From Diphasiastrum complanatum (Eukaryota; Streptophyta; Lycopodiopsida; Lycopodiales; Lycopodiaceae): a stretch of DNA of 64,000 nucleotides. Of this stretch, positions 50,501-63,379 are shown one piece after another. The stretch is from contig CM055098.1 of the NCBI GenBank assembly GCA_029204225.1, forward strand, positions 15,498,792-15,562,791, in the 5' to 3' direction. The translations under genes were made by a program, and so were the position numbers. Each line of letters starts with the position of its first letter. Position 1 is the stretch's first letter. The notes beneath the pieces were generated by a model. It was not told the DNA's origin and made no database searches. It saw only the letters and a list, made by a program, of their open reading frames with translations.

Positions 50501-50975
50501 TACCAGGGCAAACATAGCTTTTACAGTCAACTCTCTCAGTCAGTATATGACCAACCCTAGTGTAACACATTGGAAGGCTCTTATTAGAGTCATGAGGTAT
50601 CTTCGAGCTATTATAGACTTTTGCATTTGTTATGGAGCAGTCGACAACAACAAACTCAATTTACTCAGTGGTTTTACAGATGCAAGTTGGGCAGAAGATG
50701 TAGACACTCGTAAATCCACTTCCGGATTTACATTCTTTTTCAACAATGGTCCAATTTCTTGGAACACTCGCAAGCAATCTTCGATAGCTCTATCTTCCAT
50801 TGAATCAGAGTATATCGCAGTCTCACAAGCTACAAAGGAAGTGGTTTGGTTGAGAAACTTACTATCAGACATCAGTCTGAATCAATCTGCACCGACATTA
50901 TTATTTTGTGATAATCAAAGTGCCATTGTCTTGTTAGCCAACCCTAGATTTCATTCTAGGAGTAATGTTGTAAAG
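47545..50975 (+). pseudogene. copia 3 gag-pol, broken, RT N-terminal part deleted
   Basis: Gag in shifting frames: LNESNYHLWKFK, LWDVVTGIEVKPEIDTDD, then GDSLQNHIDQFKNLLQQMAT and LLSSLPSTYENWV (47882-48079). Protease: LWFLDSGATQHMTNHREI (48415). Pre-integrase: LLWHHRLGHLNYASVSNLSR and CHSCILGKY (48750-48890). Integrase: SDNRGEY-like at 49134, LAERKNRTLVK-like at 49223, QNRCPTKGLSDKTPF and VFGFTAYAQIP. RT: RPPIRYIDDLQPTLFTRKQ jumps straight to NGVIEEDIYMVKPEGY, so the region holding the first catalytic Asp is deleted. ALYGLKQSARAWFQ and FYMDDTLFFS follow (YMDD, 50155). RNase H: SGFTDASWAEDVDTRKSTSG, SSIALSSIESEYIAVSQATK and LFCDNQSAIVLLANPRFHSR (to 50975). Confidence 0.9.
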
Positions 50976-51733
50976 CTACCTTTACAAGCTTTACCTCCGG
51001 CACCAGCATTGCCCTCGGCGCCAGCAGCGCCACTGTTGCTCTCCACGCCGCTCCCGGTGCCACTGGGACCAGAATACAGCTGGCGCCAAGCTTTTATGGC
51101 TGAAAATCAGGCTTTGATCGGTTCTAGCGAATTCCAGAGAGCTCGGATCAATGTGCAATCACCTCACACGATCTAGGCATGATTAAAGGAAGCCTGAGGA
51201 TCAATAAATTCTAGAGAGAAATTGGGCCAGGTAGGCTTCGAGCTCGTCCTCTACCGATTTTGGCCTTTTGAATGCACGACTGACAGAAATCGATCTCGAG
51301 CTTTGAGATGAAGAGGCTGGTGCTTGGCTCTGATTGGCTGTTTGTGTAGTATTGGGGCCTGTATCTTGCCCTTGGTCTTGTGTATCGGACCATCGTTGCT
51401 TGTCCTTGATCTTGGCTCTGACTATCCTGCGCAGTATCATAAGTGGGTTGCGTTGGAATCACCACCGGGGTCGACTTGGATTTCTGTGCCATGAGGTTTT
51501 GGCACGCCTTGAGTGCACTCTTTGCCTAGCTGAGCTCTTGGTTGGCACTCGCACGATGTCTATCAAATTCACCCCGGATTCTAGATGGTAATCTAAAGTT
51601 TTTTTGTAGTTGAAAATGATTGTCATTATCATTTTGGTATGTGTGTTCAAAGCTCCAACAATAAGCTTGCATAGAGAACCACTACATGTGCCATATTTTA
51701 TTGTGCTTTCTTTCAAGGGAGAGTGTTGGTTAC
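50976..51733. other. Chimeric junction and possible retroelement 3' end
   Basis: The copia 3 frame continues into a Pro/Ala-rich stretch (LPPAPALPSAPAAPLLLSTP) of unrelated composition, suggesting a breakpoint at about 50975. At 51717 GGGAGAGTGTTGGTTAC looks like a polypurine tract followed by an LTR start, but no matching partner was found. No gene assigned. Confidence 0.4.
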
Positions 51734-51846
51734 AATAGGCCACAGTGAGGTTCATGCTAGGTGGTGAGTAAGTCTCCAAAAATCTCCAACAATAGGTCAT
51801 AGTGAGTGAGGTTCATGCTAGGTGGTGAGTAAGTCTCCAAAAATCT
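51734..51846. repeat. About 56-bp tandem duplication
   Basis: AATAGG-C-CA-AGTGAGG then TTCATGCTAGGTGGTGAGTA and AGTCTCCAAAAATCT occurs at 51734-51790 and at 51791-51846, with one short GTGA insertion in the second copy. Confidence 0.85.
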
Positions 51847-51849
51847 AAT

Positions 51850-54359
51850 ACTTATTTTGCTATGGAGAGCATACCATTTATGTTTTTTTGTAGGTTTGTA
51901 ACATTTGTCAAGGCATGTAGCCTGCAAAAATAAGATCGATTTACGAGTTATCCATTGTTGCTATGTGATTCCAATGATTATGACCGCATATGCAATATAC
52001 ATGCATATTTCTTTGACATTATAGAACTTATTTGAGGTCACGCTAGGGGTGCGATAAATTATAAATAACAAATAATAAGCAATGTAATAAGAGTTATGTT
52101 TATCTTAAGTTAGATTATGCAAATATAGGACAATGTGTCAAAATGATTCTCAATGTTTTTACATTGGCTTCCTCTGCACAAGATGATAAGAAAACAAATG
52201 CAGAAGATGATGAGAAAACAAATGGGCATCTCCAGCAATTGGCAGATGGATACACATGTAGTGCACTACATGAATGCTTCTACCAATGTCAATGAGGAAC
52301 GATGTTGGTGGTGGCATAACATGTTTGCAACTTTAGAGATTGGTGGATCATAGTGTATCATAGGGGCTTTTCACATAAAACCTCAAAATGCCACTAGTAT
52401 GATAAAAAAAGTTTAAATTTATGCCCCCTTCTTCTACAACCATTATGCTTTCAATGCTTCCTTCTTAAGACAAGAATCTTGCTTTGAGTTAAGCAAATAA
52501 ATTCATCATCAAAGACAACTATAAAAGGCTTATGATTGTAAGTGAACAAAATGTTCATGCAAAACAACCATTCTCAAGTAGTGACATAGCACAAAATTTT
52601 TGTGAAAATTTTAGTCCAAAATATTCTAATGGAAGATTCACATTGGGATGGAAGGTAGCACCTGAAGTACATATGGTAGCACTTAAGTACTTGTTAGCTA
52701 AAAGCTTAAAGGAAAAAAAGCCTCACCCAAGGCCTCTCCCAGTGTTAGGGGCCTTGGACAAACATCCTCCCATACAAAAGTCGCTTAAGCTTGGGCCTTG
52801 CTCCCATGTGATGTTAGTTCTGTGGTTTTTAACTTGTATATCAAGCAATCTCACTTGATGCAATTTCAAAGTAGTTTTTTGGACAAATCTTTAGGTTGGA
52901 AGTTTATTCCCAAAAAAATGCAAGAAAAACCTCAAAAGTGACATTTAAGGGCAAATTTTTGCCGCTCTTGTACCTTGTTGAGGACATTGGCTTCCCGGAG
53001 GACAAATCTTTGCAAAATTCTTTGAGAATGTGTCCAAAATTAATCAACGTGTGTTGGAATAGGCAGATTTTTTTGCTTCTAGAAAGCTAAAAAAAAATTT
53101 CATCCAAAAAAAAAAGGAGGAAAGAAACACCTCTTCTTTTTTCATTCAAATTGAGAACAGGGTGATAAAAAAGATTCCTTCCAAGAGCTTTGCCATGCAT
53201 CGTGAAAATAAAAAATAAACATAAACGGGCAATTTGGAAGGAATTAAAAGAATGCGTTTTCAACTCAAATTCACGTAAAAACCACACATTAACATTGAGA
53301 GAATTGCCACGACATCATTGTGAAGATAAAAAGATTGCAAAAAACCCTTCTGACAAGCTCTCAATTCTTTGGAAGACATGGACGGTGCGAAATCAATAGG
53401 TTTTTGATGGATCCACATCCCTTATCTCACCTGTTGCGCACGCTTGTGGTTTGCTATGTATTTTTTGAATGCGACTTTCCCCTATGGGGTTGTGCGTGTC
53501 TCAGCCTTGAGCTGTTGCTCATCTTATGTACCTATACATTTGTGAAAATATATTGTACATGTGCATTTTTGTGAAAATATACTCGTATCTTACAATTTTC
53601 CGAGAAAAAAGAAAAGGCAAAAACACCCTAAAAAAACCTAAAAATTGCAAAAAAAAAAAAAAACCCTCAAAATTAACATTGCGTGGTACGATGAAACTTC
53701 AAGAAAGGGGACATGCCTCCCCCATTGGATGCAACACGCAATAGATTCACATGGATATTCCTGGTATGCGGCCGGATGCCTGCCACCTTGCTTCCCCTTC
53801 CGTTCTGCCTTCCTTCTACTCTTTCCTTTGCGTTCTCGAACGGCGACAGCGATGGCGATGGCGATGGCTATGACTTAGAACATTCTAAGCAACCTGCTGT
53901 AGGTGCAGACCAGCACCAACAGCAATTTCTTGCTGAGCCTCTATTGCTAAATGCTTCCCCCTGTTGGTTTTCCTTTTTCTTGGAGTTGTTTGATGTGTAT
54001 TTGAGCTTCTGTTGTAGTGAGGAATGTAGTCGTGTTGAAATTCCTAGTTATGGCTCAGCTGTGGCCGAGATGGATAGCTAGAACAACCCTATAGAATGGG
54101 TTTCAATGCAATTTGGCTTCGTATGGCGGACAATTGCTCCTTGGGGTTACCAAAATCAAGTCTGAAGCAGAAATACCATTCGAGATTTTGATTATCTGAT
54201 CCGATATCCAGTTCTGTGTCCTCTTCTGTGAGAATTCAAAGGATGTGGATGATTTCAGCTTCTGGATGAATGGCTTGTCAGCATGAATTGTCCTGGTTAT
54301 AGTAATAGTCACTTCTTTGAGTGGAAGGTTTAAGCGAATTGCGTTCTTTTGAGAAAAAA
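51850..54359. other. Upstream region of the ABC1-like gene
   Basis: AT-rich with many A-runs and short frames, none with domain evidence. A GCGATGGCGATGGC short repeat is at about 53845-53870. The 5' UTR and promoter of the kinase gene must lie in the last part, but no TATA box could be assigned convincingly. Confidence 0.5.
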
Positions 54360-57300
54360 ATGGCTGCACTCTCTCCAATTTGCTTCAGTGTCAAATTGTC
54401 TCCATTGCAACCATGGAAATATGTGAAAGGTGATGATGGGTTCCGATCCAGATCCCCCACAAATCCCTGCAGATTTCAGGCAAGTAGCAGACAGTCCCGT
54501 TTTGCTTCAATAGAAAAGCTGTGCGAGGAATGTTGTGTTGGTAAGCTTTCTGTGTTGAAATTGCGGAAGATTCTCAGAAGCAGAACTACACTCAGAGAGG
54601 TCAGAAATATCAACAAATTCTTTTCAAGACAAAATCAGAAAATAGATTTTTGTCGGATCTTTGCAGCACCGATAGCTTTTTTCACCTTTGTGCCAAGGAG
54701 AGCAGAAGCTGCGCAGGAATTTCTGGTTTCTCTGTCAAAGAATGATGTTGTTATAAACCTTCAAACAATATTAGATACAAGCAGCTTGCATCAGCAATTG
54801 GATTCCCTAGGGAGGAACGTTGAGCACTTAGGAGCCATTATGCTGAAACAAGCAGACTGCGCAATGAACATTGTGCTTGCTGATATCAGAAATGCCACTT
54901 CTTTTCTAGAAGTTGGACACGCCCAGTTCAGCCTCTCTCCTTCACCCCTCTCACACAATTTGACATCCTCAGCAGGTCATGCATTAGGGCAGATAGGAAC
55001 TGCAGCTGCAATGTACAGCAATTACTCCTTTCCTTTCACTACTGCTTGTTTTGCTGCAATGATCAGCTCAGCAGTGATGGTTTCTACCTCTAGTCCAAAT
55101 GTGAAGCCAAATGTAATCGTACCAGAGGACACACTTCCTTGGAAATACAATCCTCAGAGATTAGAAGCTTATTTCCGGAAGCGGCCTCATAAGGTAGTGC
55201 TAAGATTCTTAAAGGCGTCGATTGAATCTTCCACATTGATTACAAGTATTCTGGCAGACATATTGATAGGGAGGGTGGAGCAAAATGAAAGATTACGTGC
55301 AGTTCAGTTTCTGGAGCACATTGCAAGGCTTGGGCCCACTGCAATCAAGGTAGGTTAGTTTAACGCTCAGTTGCTAACAAGTTCAATGGACAAACCATGG
55401 GAATTTAATATCTATGAGTGTATGAATTTTGTTGGTCTGAGGAGTTAATGTGGGTCAAGATTTTGTGGACAGATTGGGCAAGCGCTGAGCATACGGCCTG
55501 ACATTCTGCCAAAAGCATATGTTGAAGAGCTTCAGAAGCTGCAGGACAGAGTACCACCTTTTTCGAATGATTTAGCAATGGATCTGGTAGTTCAAGGTCT
55601 AAGAAAACCTGCAGCTGAAGTCTTTAGTTACATCTCAGAGGAACCTGTTGCAGCTGCATCTCTGGGGCAGGTCAGTCTTTTTTAATTATGATCATGCATA
55701 CCTTCTCAGATATTGCTTTTTGCAAGTTTCAGTGAGCATTAGATACTTCGAATTGACAATGTCACTCAGGAGCAGTTCCTCTGATGAAGAACATTGCAGT
55801 CCCACCTTTGAACTAACTTCAGCTGTTATATGCTGATGCGCAATGTTGCAGGTGGTACATATACATCATTGAGTATGAAGCCTAAATTTGTTATGTTCGC
55901 ATGACTGATGTAGGTGTATAAAGCAATCTTACGAGAGACTGGAGAGATTGTTGCTGTCAAAGTACAGAGACCTGGAGTACTGGAGAACATCTCTCTTGAT
56001 ATTTTTATTCTCCGGCTTCTATCTTCTCTGATGAAGCGCCTGCCATTTGTACACACTGACTTTGTAGATCTTCTCGATAATTGGGCAGTTCGTTTCTTCA
56101 ATGAGCTGGACTATGTCGAAGAGGTAATTGTATTCTTGTATCGACAGGATCTTTGTTAGTAGTTGTGATGGTTAGTACCAGTCCCATACTTTAATGTGGT
56201 TAGGTTTAGAATATTATATTTCATTGGATTCTAGCATGAACGGCAGCTATAGGTTGATGTTATATAGTGTAAACAGCATACTAGTCTAGCTTTTGTCAAA
56301 TTGTGTTGTTGTGGCCAATGAATATCTACTTGCTCTATTGAACGATCCTTCCTGATATGTGGTGCAGGCAGACAATGCAGAAAGGTTTGCAAAAGATATG
56401 AAAGGATTAAGCAGTGTGACAGTTCCAAGAGTCTTAAGGCAATACACTACACAAAAGGTACACTCCTGGATACATAAGCGGCATAAATTGAAACATAGCC
56501 ATAAGAGTTTCTCACTCTTAATCAGAAAACATGTTAATGACCCACTGTTAAGATGCAGTTGACAAAACCTGTGAAGTATCACTTTCTAATGTAACCAGAA
56601 ACTCAAAAACTTTGCAGATGACATCAACCCAGTATTGAAGTATTCTTGCTTGCATCTTTTGTCTTCGTTGTCAAGCCATTTGTATACAGAAGTTTTGAAA
56701 CTGCGAATAGATTTGAAGAGTGTTCTGTATTTTTATCTCGTGCTGGGTCCAAGTCCGTCCGAGTCTAATTGTCATGTTGGACTTCAGATGATCACTTCTT
56801 TTGTGAGAAATCTCATGGGACGTTAGTTATGCGAGTATGCTTGCACCTTGCCGCTTACCGTGTGTTGAAACTTGGCAGATTTGCTTACTCTATACGAAAC
56901 TTAAATTCTAGTGAACGTAATGCATTATGGGTCAACCTGGTCTCTCTAGACTCTACGAAGTTTGCCCTATTTTAACATGTCATAAGTGTGACAGTTTCTT
57001 TTGGTCGCATTGCCGTTTGCTCAAATGCGTGTGCCTTTAATATGGACTCATGGGGAGCTTGATGCTAGACTGGTAGCTCATATAAGTGCCACAGAGGTGT
57101 CTCACATAAGGTTTCTATAACAGGTACTCACTATGGTATGGGTGGAGGGAGAAAAACTTTCAGAGAGCAAAGCAGCTGATCTGCTGCCTCTAATCTCAAC
57201 TGCTTTAAATTGCTATCTGGTACAGCTGTTAGAAAGTGGATTTCTTCATGCTGATCCTCACCCTGGAAATCTACTTCGGACTCCAGATGGCCGTTTGTGT

Positions 57301-59600
57301 GTTCTAGACTTTGGGCTCATGACCGAGGTTTGAAAGTAGTATCATATTATTGTTGCTTTTTGTTAGATCATGCCCAGCCAAATTACTTTATGTTATCAAC
57401 TGCATCTGGCTGGGTTTCATTTATGGCAGCTTTACTTTGGTTCAATCACTGCAGTTATATTGTCTGATTTAATTGCAGGTGACAGAAGATCAGCGATATA
57501 CTCTCATTGAATATATTGCACATTTGATAAATTCAGATTATGCTGAAGTAGCTGAGGACCTTGTCAGATTAGGTTTTGTGCCAGCTGAGCTTGTTGATCC
57601 TGTGAAGACAGCAGCTATTATCCCTCAGGTTAGCCAGGTTCTAGGTCAGCTTGTTCAAGGTGGCGGGGCTCGCAAGATCAACATGGAGCAGGTAATTTTG
57701 ACTTCTGTCTTTTTGAGTTTTTGAATCGAATTTTCACTGATTCTGCACTCTAATTGATTGTCTTCTTTGCAGGTTACTGATGGACTTACTAAAATGTCCA
57801 AAGACTATGTATTCGTGATACCCCCTTATTTTGCACTCATTCTTCGTGCATTCTCAGTCCTGGAAGGCATTGGATTAGAAGCAGACCCTGATTATACAAT
57901 TGTTGATGAGTGCTATCCTTATTTATCAAAGCGTCTTCTTACTGATGATAGGTGAGCTTATATACTAGAAAATATTCAACTCTATAGGAGGTATGGTACT
58001 CAAGTCATGATCTCAATCCCATCCTTGTGTGTGATCACGATTTGCATTTCACCTTTATGCAAGTGACTGATTTTGTCGAAATTGCAGTCCAAGAGCACGT
58101 GCTATTCTTAAGTACTTTCTCTACGCTGGGAATAAGCAACTGGATGTACAAAGGCTTGAAGGAATCATCTCAGGGTTCAAAACGTTTCGTGATTCAATGG
58201 CAATCAAGGGAGTTGATGGAAAACTTGCTACACCTGTTATTGATCCGACTGCTAGAAAAGCTCTGTTAATGTTGTTTGCACCTGAAGGAAGCTACATCCA
58301 GGAACTTGTTTTGACAGAGGTATTGTACTTCAAAGCTTTTCAGGCAAGGAGAATTTTGTACTTTTTCTTCATCCGAAAATTTTGTTGATTCATAGCTTAT
58401 TGCGTGAGAAGATTTTGCCTTTGAGTCTTAATTTACAATGAAGCATTCATATCATAACCAACAGAATACCATAGAAAAGGTCTTCAATGTCTCTTGTGAT
58501 CATTCTTGCACAATACCATCAAAGCAAATGCTTGCACCTCATTGCTTAACTCTCTCTATCCTAAGCTCATCAGCAGTTGCTACTCAGGGCCAAAGCACTT
58601 GCTTGCCTGTAAGTGCCATCGAGGCTTGTCTGTCAACTGTCATAATCATGTGGCCCTTGTACCTTTGCATATCTATTAACATCCTTGATCAGTTACAACA
58701 ACTTGCTCCTCTAGCCCTTGATCCCTTCACACAACCTTGTTTGCTGAGCAGCCTTTGGTGACGTTCATGATAACAACTCTGTTCGGGATTCTTAGTTGAG
58801 CATTAATATATTTGTCCCTTGCAAACAAGTTTATGCCCGTAAGTTGTGCAACAAGTTGTCCTAATGCCAAGTATATCGTAGTCTGGTCGCTCACTTAGAT
58901 CATTCTTTTGGCTGCTGATTTGGCAGGTCAAGGACATGCCAGAACCAAGACTGATCTGTAGCATTTGCTACCCATTTATCAATGTCACCATTCTTAGTAT
59001 AAAACCTGAGTACATGATTTTCCAATCTTTACAGTCTCCCATGACAAAGGGAGTCCTTTTTGAGCAAATACTTACTCTTTAATGATCCAGTTTCTCCTTT
59101 GTCTCTACCCTGATCCAGTAATTACTTGGATCCACCATGATCTGTGGCACCTTGTTCTTTATACCAACACCCTCATACAAAGGCTTCTTGAAAATATTCA
59201 CATGTTTGAAAGTGGGAGATGGTTTGACCACAACTAGATGGGATTCAAGATCATCTCTTGTTTTCCATCAAGGCAGCATACAGACAGAATTTCGTTTTTC
59301 ACTCAAGGGTAAAGTGCTTTCTGACCTTGTTTTATATGATTCTTCTTTTATCGAGTTTGATGATGGCTACCTTTTAGTATGATAAAAAGTTAATATAGTC
59401 ACAATTTTGTGTTTAACCATTAAGTGGTCCCATATGGCAAGTGGTTTTCCGAGTTTCCATGTATTCACCTTTGTGTATCTACCAGGCCTGATTGGTGTCC
59501 AGGGTCAAGAGAGAGCAAAATAAAAAATAAAATTGTACAGAAAGAATACGTGCATATTTATTGTTGGCTGTACAAACCTAAGAAGTCAGGAAACAAGCAC

Positions 59601-59688
<88 letters not shown>

Positions 59689-62600
59689 AGAAGAAGAAGA
59701 AGAAGAAGCTTTATTAACGTCTTTTCCATGCCAAAAGGCGTATAAGACGGACAAGTACACCAGATAAAGTGGAACCAAGACGGAGCAATGCCGTCAAACA
59801 ACATAACTAAAACCAAACTAACTAAGAAGAGGATAATGTCCAGGATTATATGGTATGAAGACCATTTACAGATTCAACTGGCATCTCTTCAATGCTCTAA
59901 CTCTCTCACTAACTCTGAACAATCTCAGATATCTCATTAACAGCAGCAGGTTTAATATCTACAAAACGAATGATACCATCCCTATAGATCAGCCGCTTTC
60001 CATTCGTTAGAGCCTCCTGTTTTGCCTTTTTCCGTTCTTGAACCTGAATGAAAGTAAGGTCTTCATCCAGGTATATCGTAGTGCCCCGCAGTGTAGATCT
60101 CTTTCCTAGCACTTCATGACGACCTGTTGCAGATGCAAAGCGCATGACAAGAGTACCTGGGTCTTTCTTAGGCCGTCATGCCGTATCTATATCATTGTGG
60201 TGGTTCTCTTCAAGAAACTTTTTAGCTTCACCAACAACATCATGGGAGTTCATAACACCTTTGACTCGGACATTAAGAGCCTTTTGCTGTCGCAAAAAAT
60301 GAAGGTGGAGGTGGTAGAACAACAATATTAGGACCTTTAAGCACATCTGCCCAGGATCGGACAGCGGTATGATGCTGTTCCACTTGACTTTCAAGTTGTC
60401 TTATCTTAAGTAGTCGAATGAGAGGTTTGAGGCAAGCAATTATCCTGTACCACTTTTTTGGGACAGAAGTTTTAACTTTCGCATTCTTGCAGACCCGATG
60501 ATTACTTGTGCCATATTGATGACCCATCTATGATGCAAATGCAATCTGGAAAATGCAGAACAAACATTGAGAATGAACTGACCCTATGTAATGAGGCATT
60601 GTCCATAGACGAAGATGGCAATGTAGAAGCTAGTTATTAGTTCCAATGTATGCTTAATGCACAGATTTACAGCATAAATGGATCGCATACTATCCTTTAT
60701 AATTGAAAATGAAGCTCAAAATATGACATATGTTAGAAACATAGCACATGTTATGTTATATTTATCAAAAGGCTGATCTTACCGCAAGAAATGTTTAAGT
60801 TTTTTCAGGCCTTTGTGATACCATCATACCTATCGTTAGAAGTACACCATAAACTTCCCAAAGCAAGCTGCTAAGAGTAACAAAGTGCAGCCACATGCAG
60901 TTGTAGCTTTTTGTGCCGAGGATGGTAATTCTTGTTTAAGATCTTTTCACACCTAAAACAAACATAAACAGGTTGTGTTTGCATGCTAGAACCAGCAACA
61001 GTATTAAGTTTAAAGCTAGAGTAAAGATCCACACACTGAGGCAAGAGCCAGAGGCAAACCAAATGCCCATTTCTCAGCCTGTTATATAGTCCCCCTTTCC
61101 AGGTCATTTTTACCAACAAATTGGACAGCCAAACATCAGTACAGTTAAAGCACCAAAGAACACACCTTTCACCTTCTTCTTTTTTGACAATGCTCAGTTG
61201 AAAGCTGCATGTTTTTAATCTTTCTGTGGTTCAGCTTTGTATGCTTCTCTTCTAGGTAGGAAGAGGGTTGTTTTCCAGTTATGTGAGAGGCCTGGAAAGC
61301 CAGCGGACGTTTCAGTGAACTATACTTTAAAACAACCTACCACGCCCTTTCAACAGCAAAAGGTCCATGCTGTATGCGCTTTCCATCCTGCCCATTCTAT
61401 GTAGGTTTTACATTCAAAACCTGAAAGTTGAAGAAGTGTTTTTGTAAGGTGTCTTTTTCGGGTTCAGACAGGGTTCTTTCATTAACAAGGTTAAAAAGCT
61501 TTCTAAAGCCCAATATCCAAATGGTGGACTTATTTGTTCATACATTCAGTTTAAAGCCCAACTGTCACTTGGTGCAATCGTATCTCCAGTACATCCAGAC
61601 CAGTAGAAAAGTATATTTGTAAAACATGATTTGTGTTACGTTTATGTGGTAACAAGGATGATATCTTTGAAGAAAAGATGTATTCCAGTTTTCCACGTTT
61701 TGTATTCCTTTCAATTGGCCATCAAAACCGTTTTAGGCAAACGTAGGCTGTTGTAGAGAAAAACTGAATCGTGCTCTTCTATTGGGCCACGTTTGCCTAA
61801 AACGGTTTTGATGGCCAATTGAAAGGAACTTGAAGTGAAGTAGAAGGGCAGACTCGTTGTTTTTAGAGAGAGAACGTGCTTTTAGAGAATGTGAGTTGAG
61901 AGAGAGAGAGTACAAATGAGGACAAAAGTTGAAGATGTCGGCCACCACAAGAGCATGAGGTCAGTAGAATGGCACTTTTTTTTTCTTCCAAAATAGCTCT
62001 TACTGGGATTTTGGGGCCCACATGCAATATCTGAAATACCAGCAGCTTGGACCACCAAATCAAGAGGATTAGCTCTAGTTTGATGTGCAGTGTTTGAGGA
62101 TGGGTCAGTGTTCCTCATGTCTCCATGTCAGCTAGTGTTTGTTTTTTGAATAAGGAAGGAATTGCTGTTGTGAGTTGAAGCTTTAGTTATTCATGTGTAT
62201 GCATGATTATGTTGATGGTCTAAGACTATGTGGGTGGTGCTATGTGGGTGGCTTCCATAGGTTGAAGATTGCACGGCTGTTTTGTTACGGAGTACTATTC
62301 TAGACGTAACATGATACATAAATTTGAGCTATTCATGTTCATTTTTGGAGGAATTTTGAGAGTTAATGATTTTTGTTGTCTGCAGCTTGTCCGCATGGTT
62401 GATGCTCTATCCAGAGGTGCATTGGCTGAGCTCTGGAAGTATTCTGCATCAACTTTTCTCTTACCTTTTCCTGCTAGATCCTGGCTTTTCCCTATGCGAG
62501 GTTGGATTGTTGGTGTGTCTCGTGTTGCCACTTTATCCGAAGAAGATCTCCAATCATTGGAGATGGTTAAAAGACTTTTGTTACTCATGCAATTCGAATT

Positions 62601-63037
62601 CAGGAAAGAGACTTCAACAACAGGTTCACTCTAATGGTTTTCTGTGATTCTGAGTCAAAATGAAGTAGATCATCTTATAAATAGAGCATAACTGCTTCAT
62701 AGACATGCTTGCATGGCTACTGCATAGTTTTAAAAATACCGCACAATTGGTTGCATGGCTACAGTAATAGTCTACACTTTGTTTGAGTCATATGCATTAT
62801 GCAGGTATCGCAGAAGTCGCCCAAGGAGTGATGCCCATGTTTTGGGATTTGATCCCTGGATGCACTTCTGTAGCACAGAGATTCATTGTGATGCTCGCAC
62901 AACGTCAGGCACTAAGGTTAGCAGATGATCTTGATGGCAGAAGGTCTATCACAGATTGGGACAAAGATCCTTCTGCCCTAGCCCGCCAAATCAGGCCTGT
63001 CAATCTTCTATTATCTAGTAGTCGCAGCTCAGAGTGA
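54360..63037 (+). CDS. ABC1-family (ABC1K/UbiB-like) atypical kinase, plastid-type, complete
   Basis: ABC1K proteins of plastids sit in plastoglobules or envelopes and regulate prenylquinone and other lipid metabolism. Exons: 54360-55349, 55473-55670, 55914-56123, 56368-56457, 57124-57327, 57479-57691, 57773-57951, 58088-58319, 62386-62623 and 62805-63037. All GT-AG, phases join, 928 codons with no stop. Motifs: K(I)GQALSIRPD across exons 1/2 (KxGQ, residue about 331), AAASLGQV (Ala-rich nucleotide loop), VAVKVQRPG (Lys), FFNELDYVEE (Glu), HADPHPGN (catalytic loop) and VLDFGL (metal-binding Asp), then PPYFALILRAFSVLEGIGLE. The Ser/Arg-rich N-terminus from MAALSPICFSVKLSP is transit-peptide-like. 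An in-frame Met at 54321 is upstream, but 54360 follows AAAAAA and has GCT next, a better plant context. A region GQIGTAAAMYSNYSFPF...AAMISSAVMV before the kinase core is hydrophobic. The 330-residue extension before KxGQ is long for the family. The exact ABC1K subgroup is not settled. Intron 8 is 4.07 kb with a LINE piece. Confidence 0.92.
59605..59697. repeat. (GT)n(GA)n(AAG)n array at LINE unit 9 tail
   Basis: GT, then GA, then AAGAAG repeats, immediately followed by AAGCTTTATTAACGTC, the reverse complement of the LINE end. In LINE sense the tail therefore reads (CTT)n(TC)n(AC)n. Confidence 0.9.
59630..60527 (-). mobile_element. LINE, unit 9: ORF1 joined directly to 3' UTR
   Basis: Minus-strand ORF1: from about 60520, MGHQYGTSNHRV, IRQLESQVEQHHTAVRSWAD and VLKGPNIV (matching QNIEQQKEALSWASVLKKG in unit 6). 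After a frameshift comes ALNVRVKGVMNSHDVVGEAK and KFLEENHH, and after another stop RHEVLGKRSTLRGTTIYLDE and DLTFIQVQERKKAKQEALTN (to 59909). Within about 120 bp this meets the common 3' UTR end GGCATGGAAAAGACGTTAAT, AAAGC and the TC/AC tail. Endonuclease, RT and the C-terminal finger are all missing. It sits antisense in intron 8 of the ABC1-like gene. Confidence 0.8.
60530..61704. other. ABC1-like intron 8 sequence, no feature recognised
   Basis: AT-rich intronic DNA between LINE unit 9 and the inverted repeat. Short frames only. Confidence 0.5.
61705..61828. repeat. 40-bp perfect inverted repeat, 44-bp loop
   Basis: Arms 61705-61744 (TTCCTTTCAATTGGCCATCA...GGCAAACGT) and 61789-61828 (ACGTTTGCCTAAAACGGTTT...GAAAGGAA) are exact reverse complements over 40 bp. 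Transcription across intron 8 would give a hairpin. It could be a MITE/foldback, a palindromic duplication or a small-RNA precursor; no target duplication or TIR family name could be assigned. Confidence 0.9.
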
Positions 63038-63375
63038 AAATAGTGGGTCCATGGATTTTCGACTATTATTTTTGCTTCTGCAAAGTGCTGTTAGGCTGGC
63101 TACATGGTCTTTGAAAGTCCAATGATTGCAAACTCTGTGGAAGAGAAAAAGTATGATCTTCCTTTGAGCCAAATAGAGGTCAGATTTATGACAAAGTAGA
63201 TGTTACCTGCTTATAAGAAACGGCAACAGAATTGCCCCATCCCCTCAAATTACATCTAGAAGCTGGTTGCAGATGCATGTAAACTGTCATCTTTACAACC
63301 ATCCATATTCTTCACATTGAAGAAGCACATTGGAGAAGAGGGATTGATAATAAATGCCATAAATCAATTTAAGGA

Positions 63376-63379
<4 letters not shown>

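Larger units (their letters stand above)
45961..50975 (+). mobile_element. Ty1/copia element 3 (different lineage, 3' truncated)
   Basis: A primer site TGGTATTAGAG at 47339 follows a putative LTR ending CCGACA at 47338. The LTR start is tentatively TGTTGACGCGGATG at 45961, giving about 1.38 kb, but with no right LTR to compare this is uncertain. Gag, protease, integrase, RT and RNase H follow in copia order with little resemblance to copia 1/2 outside core motifs. Sequence after RFHSRSN (about 50975) switches to an unrelated GCC-rich segment, so the 3' LTR is missing. Confidence 0.8.

Noticed and set aside
53713-54081. 122-codon frame upstream of the ABC1-like gene
   Set aside because: Includes an alternating GAC/GCGATG short repeat, has no domain and no link to the downstream exons.
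54321-54359. Upstream in-frame Met of the ABC1-like gene
   Set aside because: The Met at 54360 has better context and gives a transit-peptide-like start; 54321 is kept only as an alternative.
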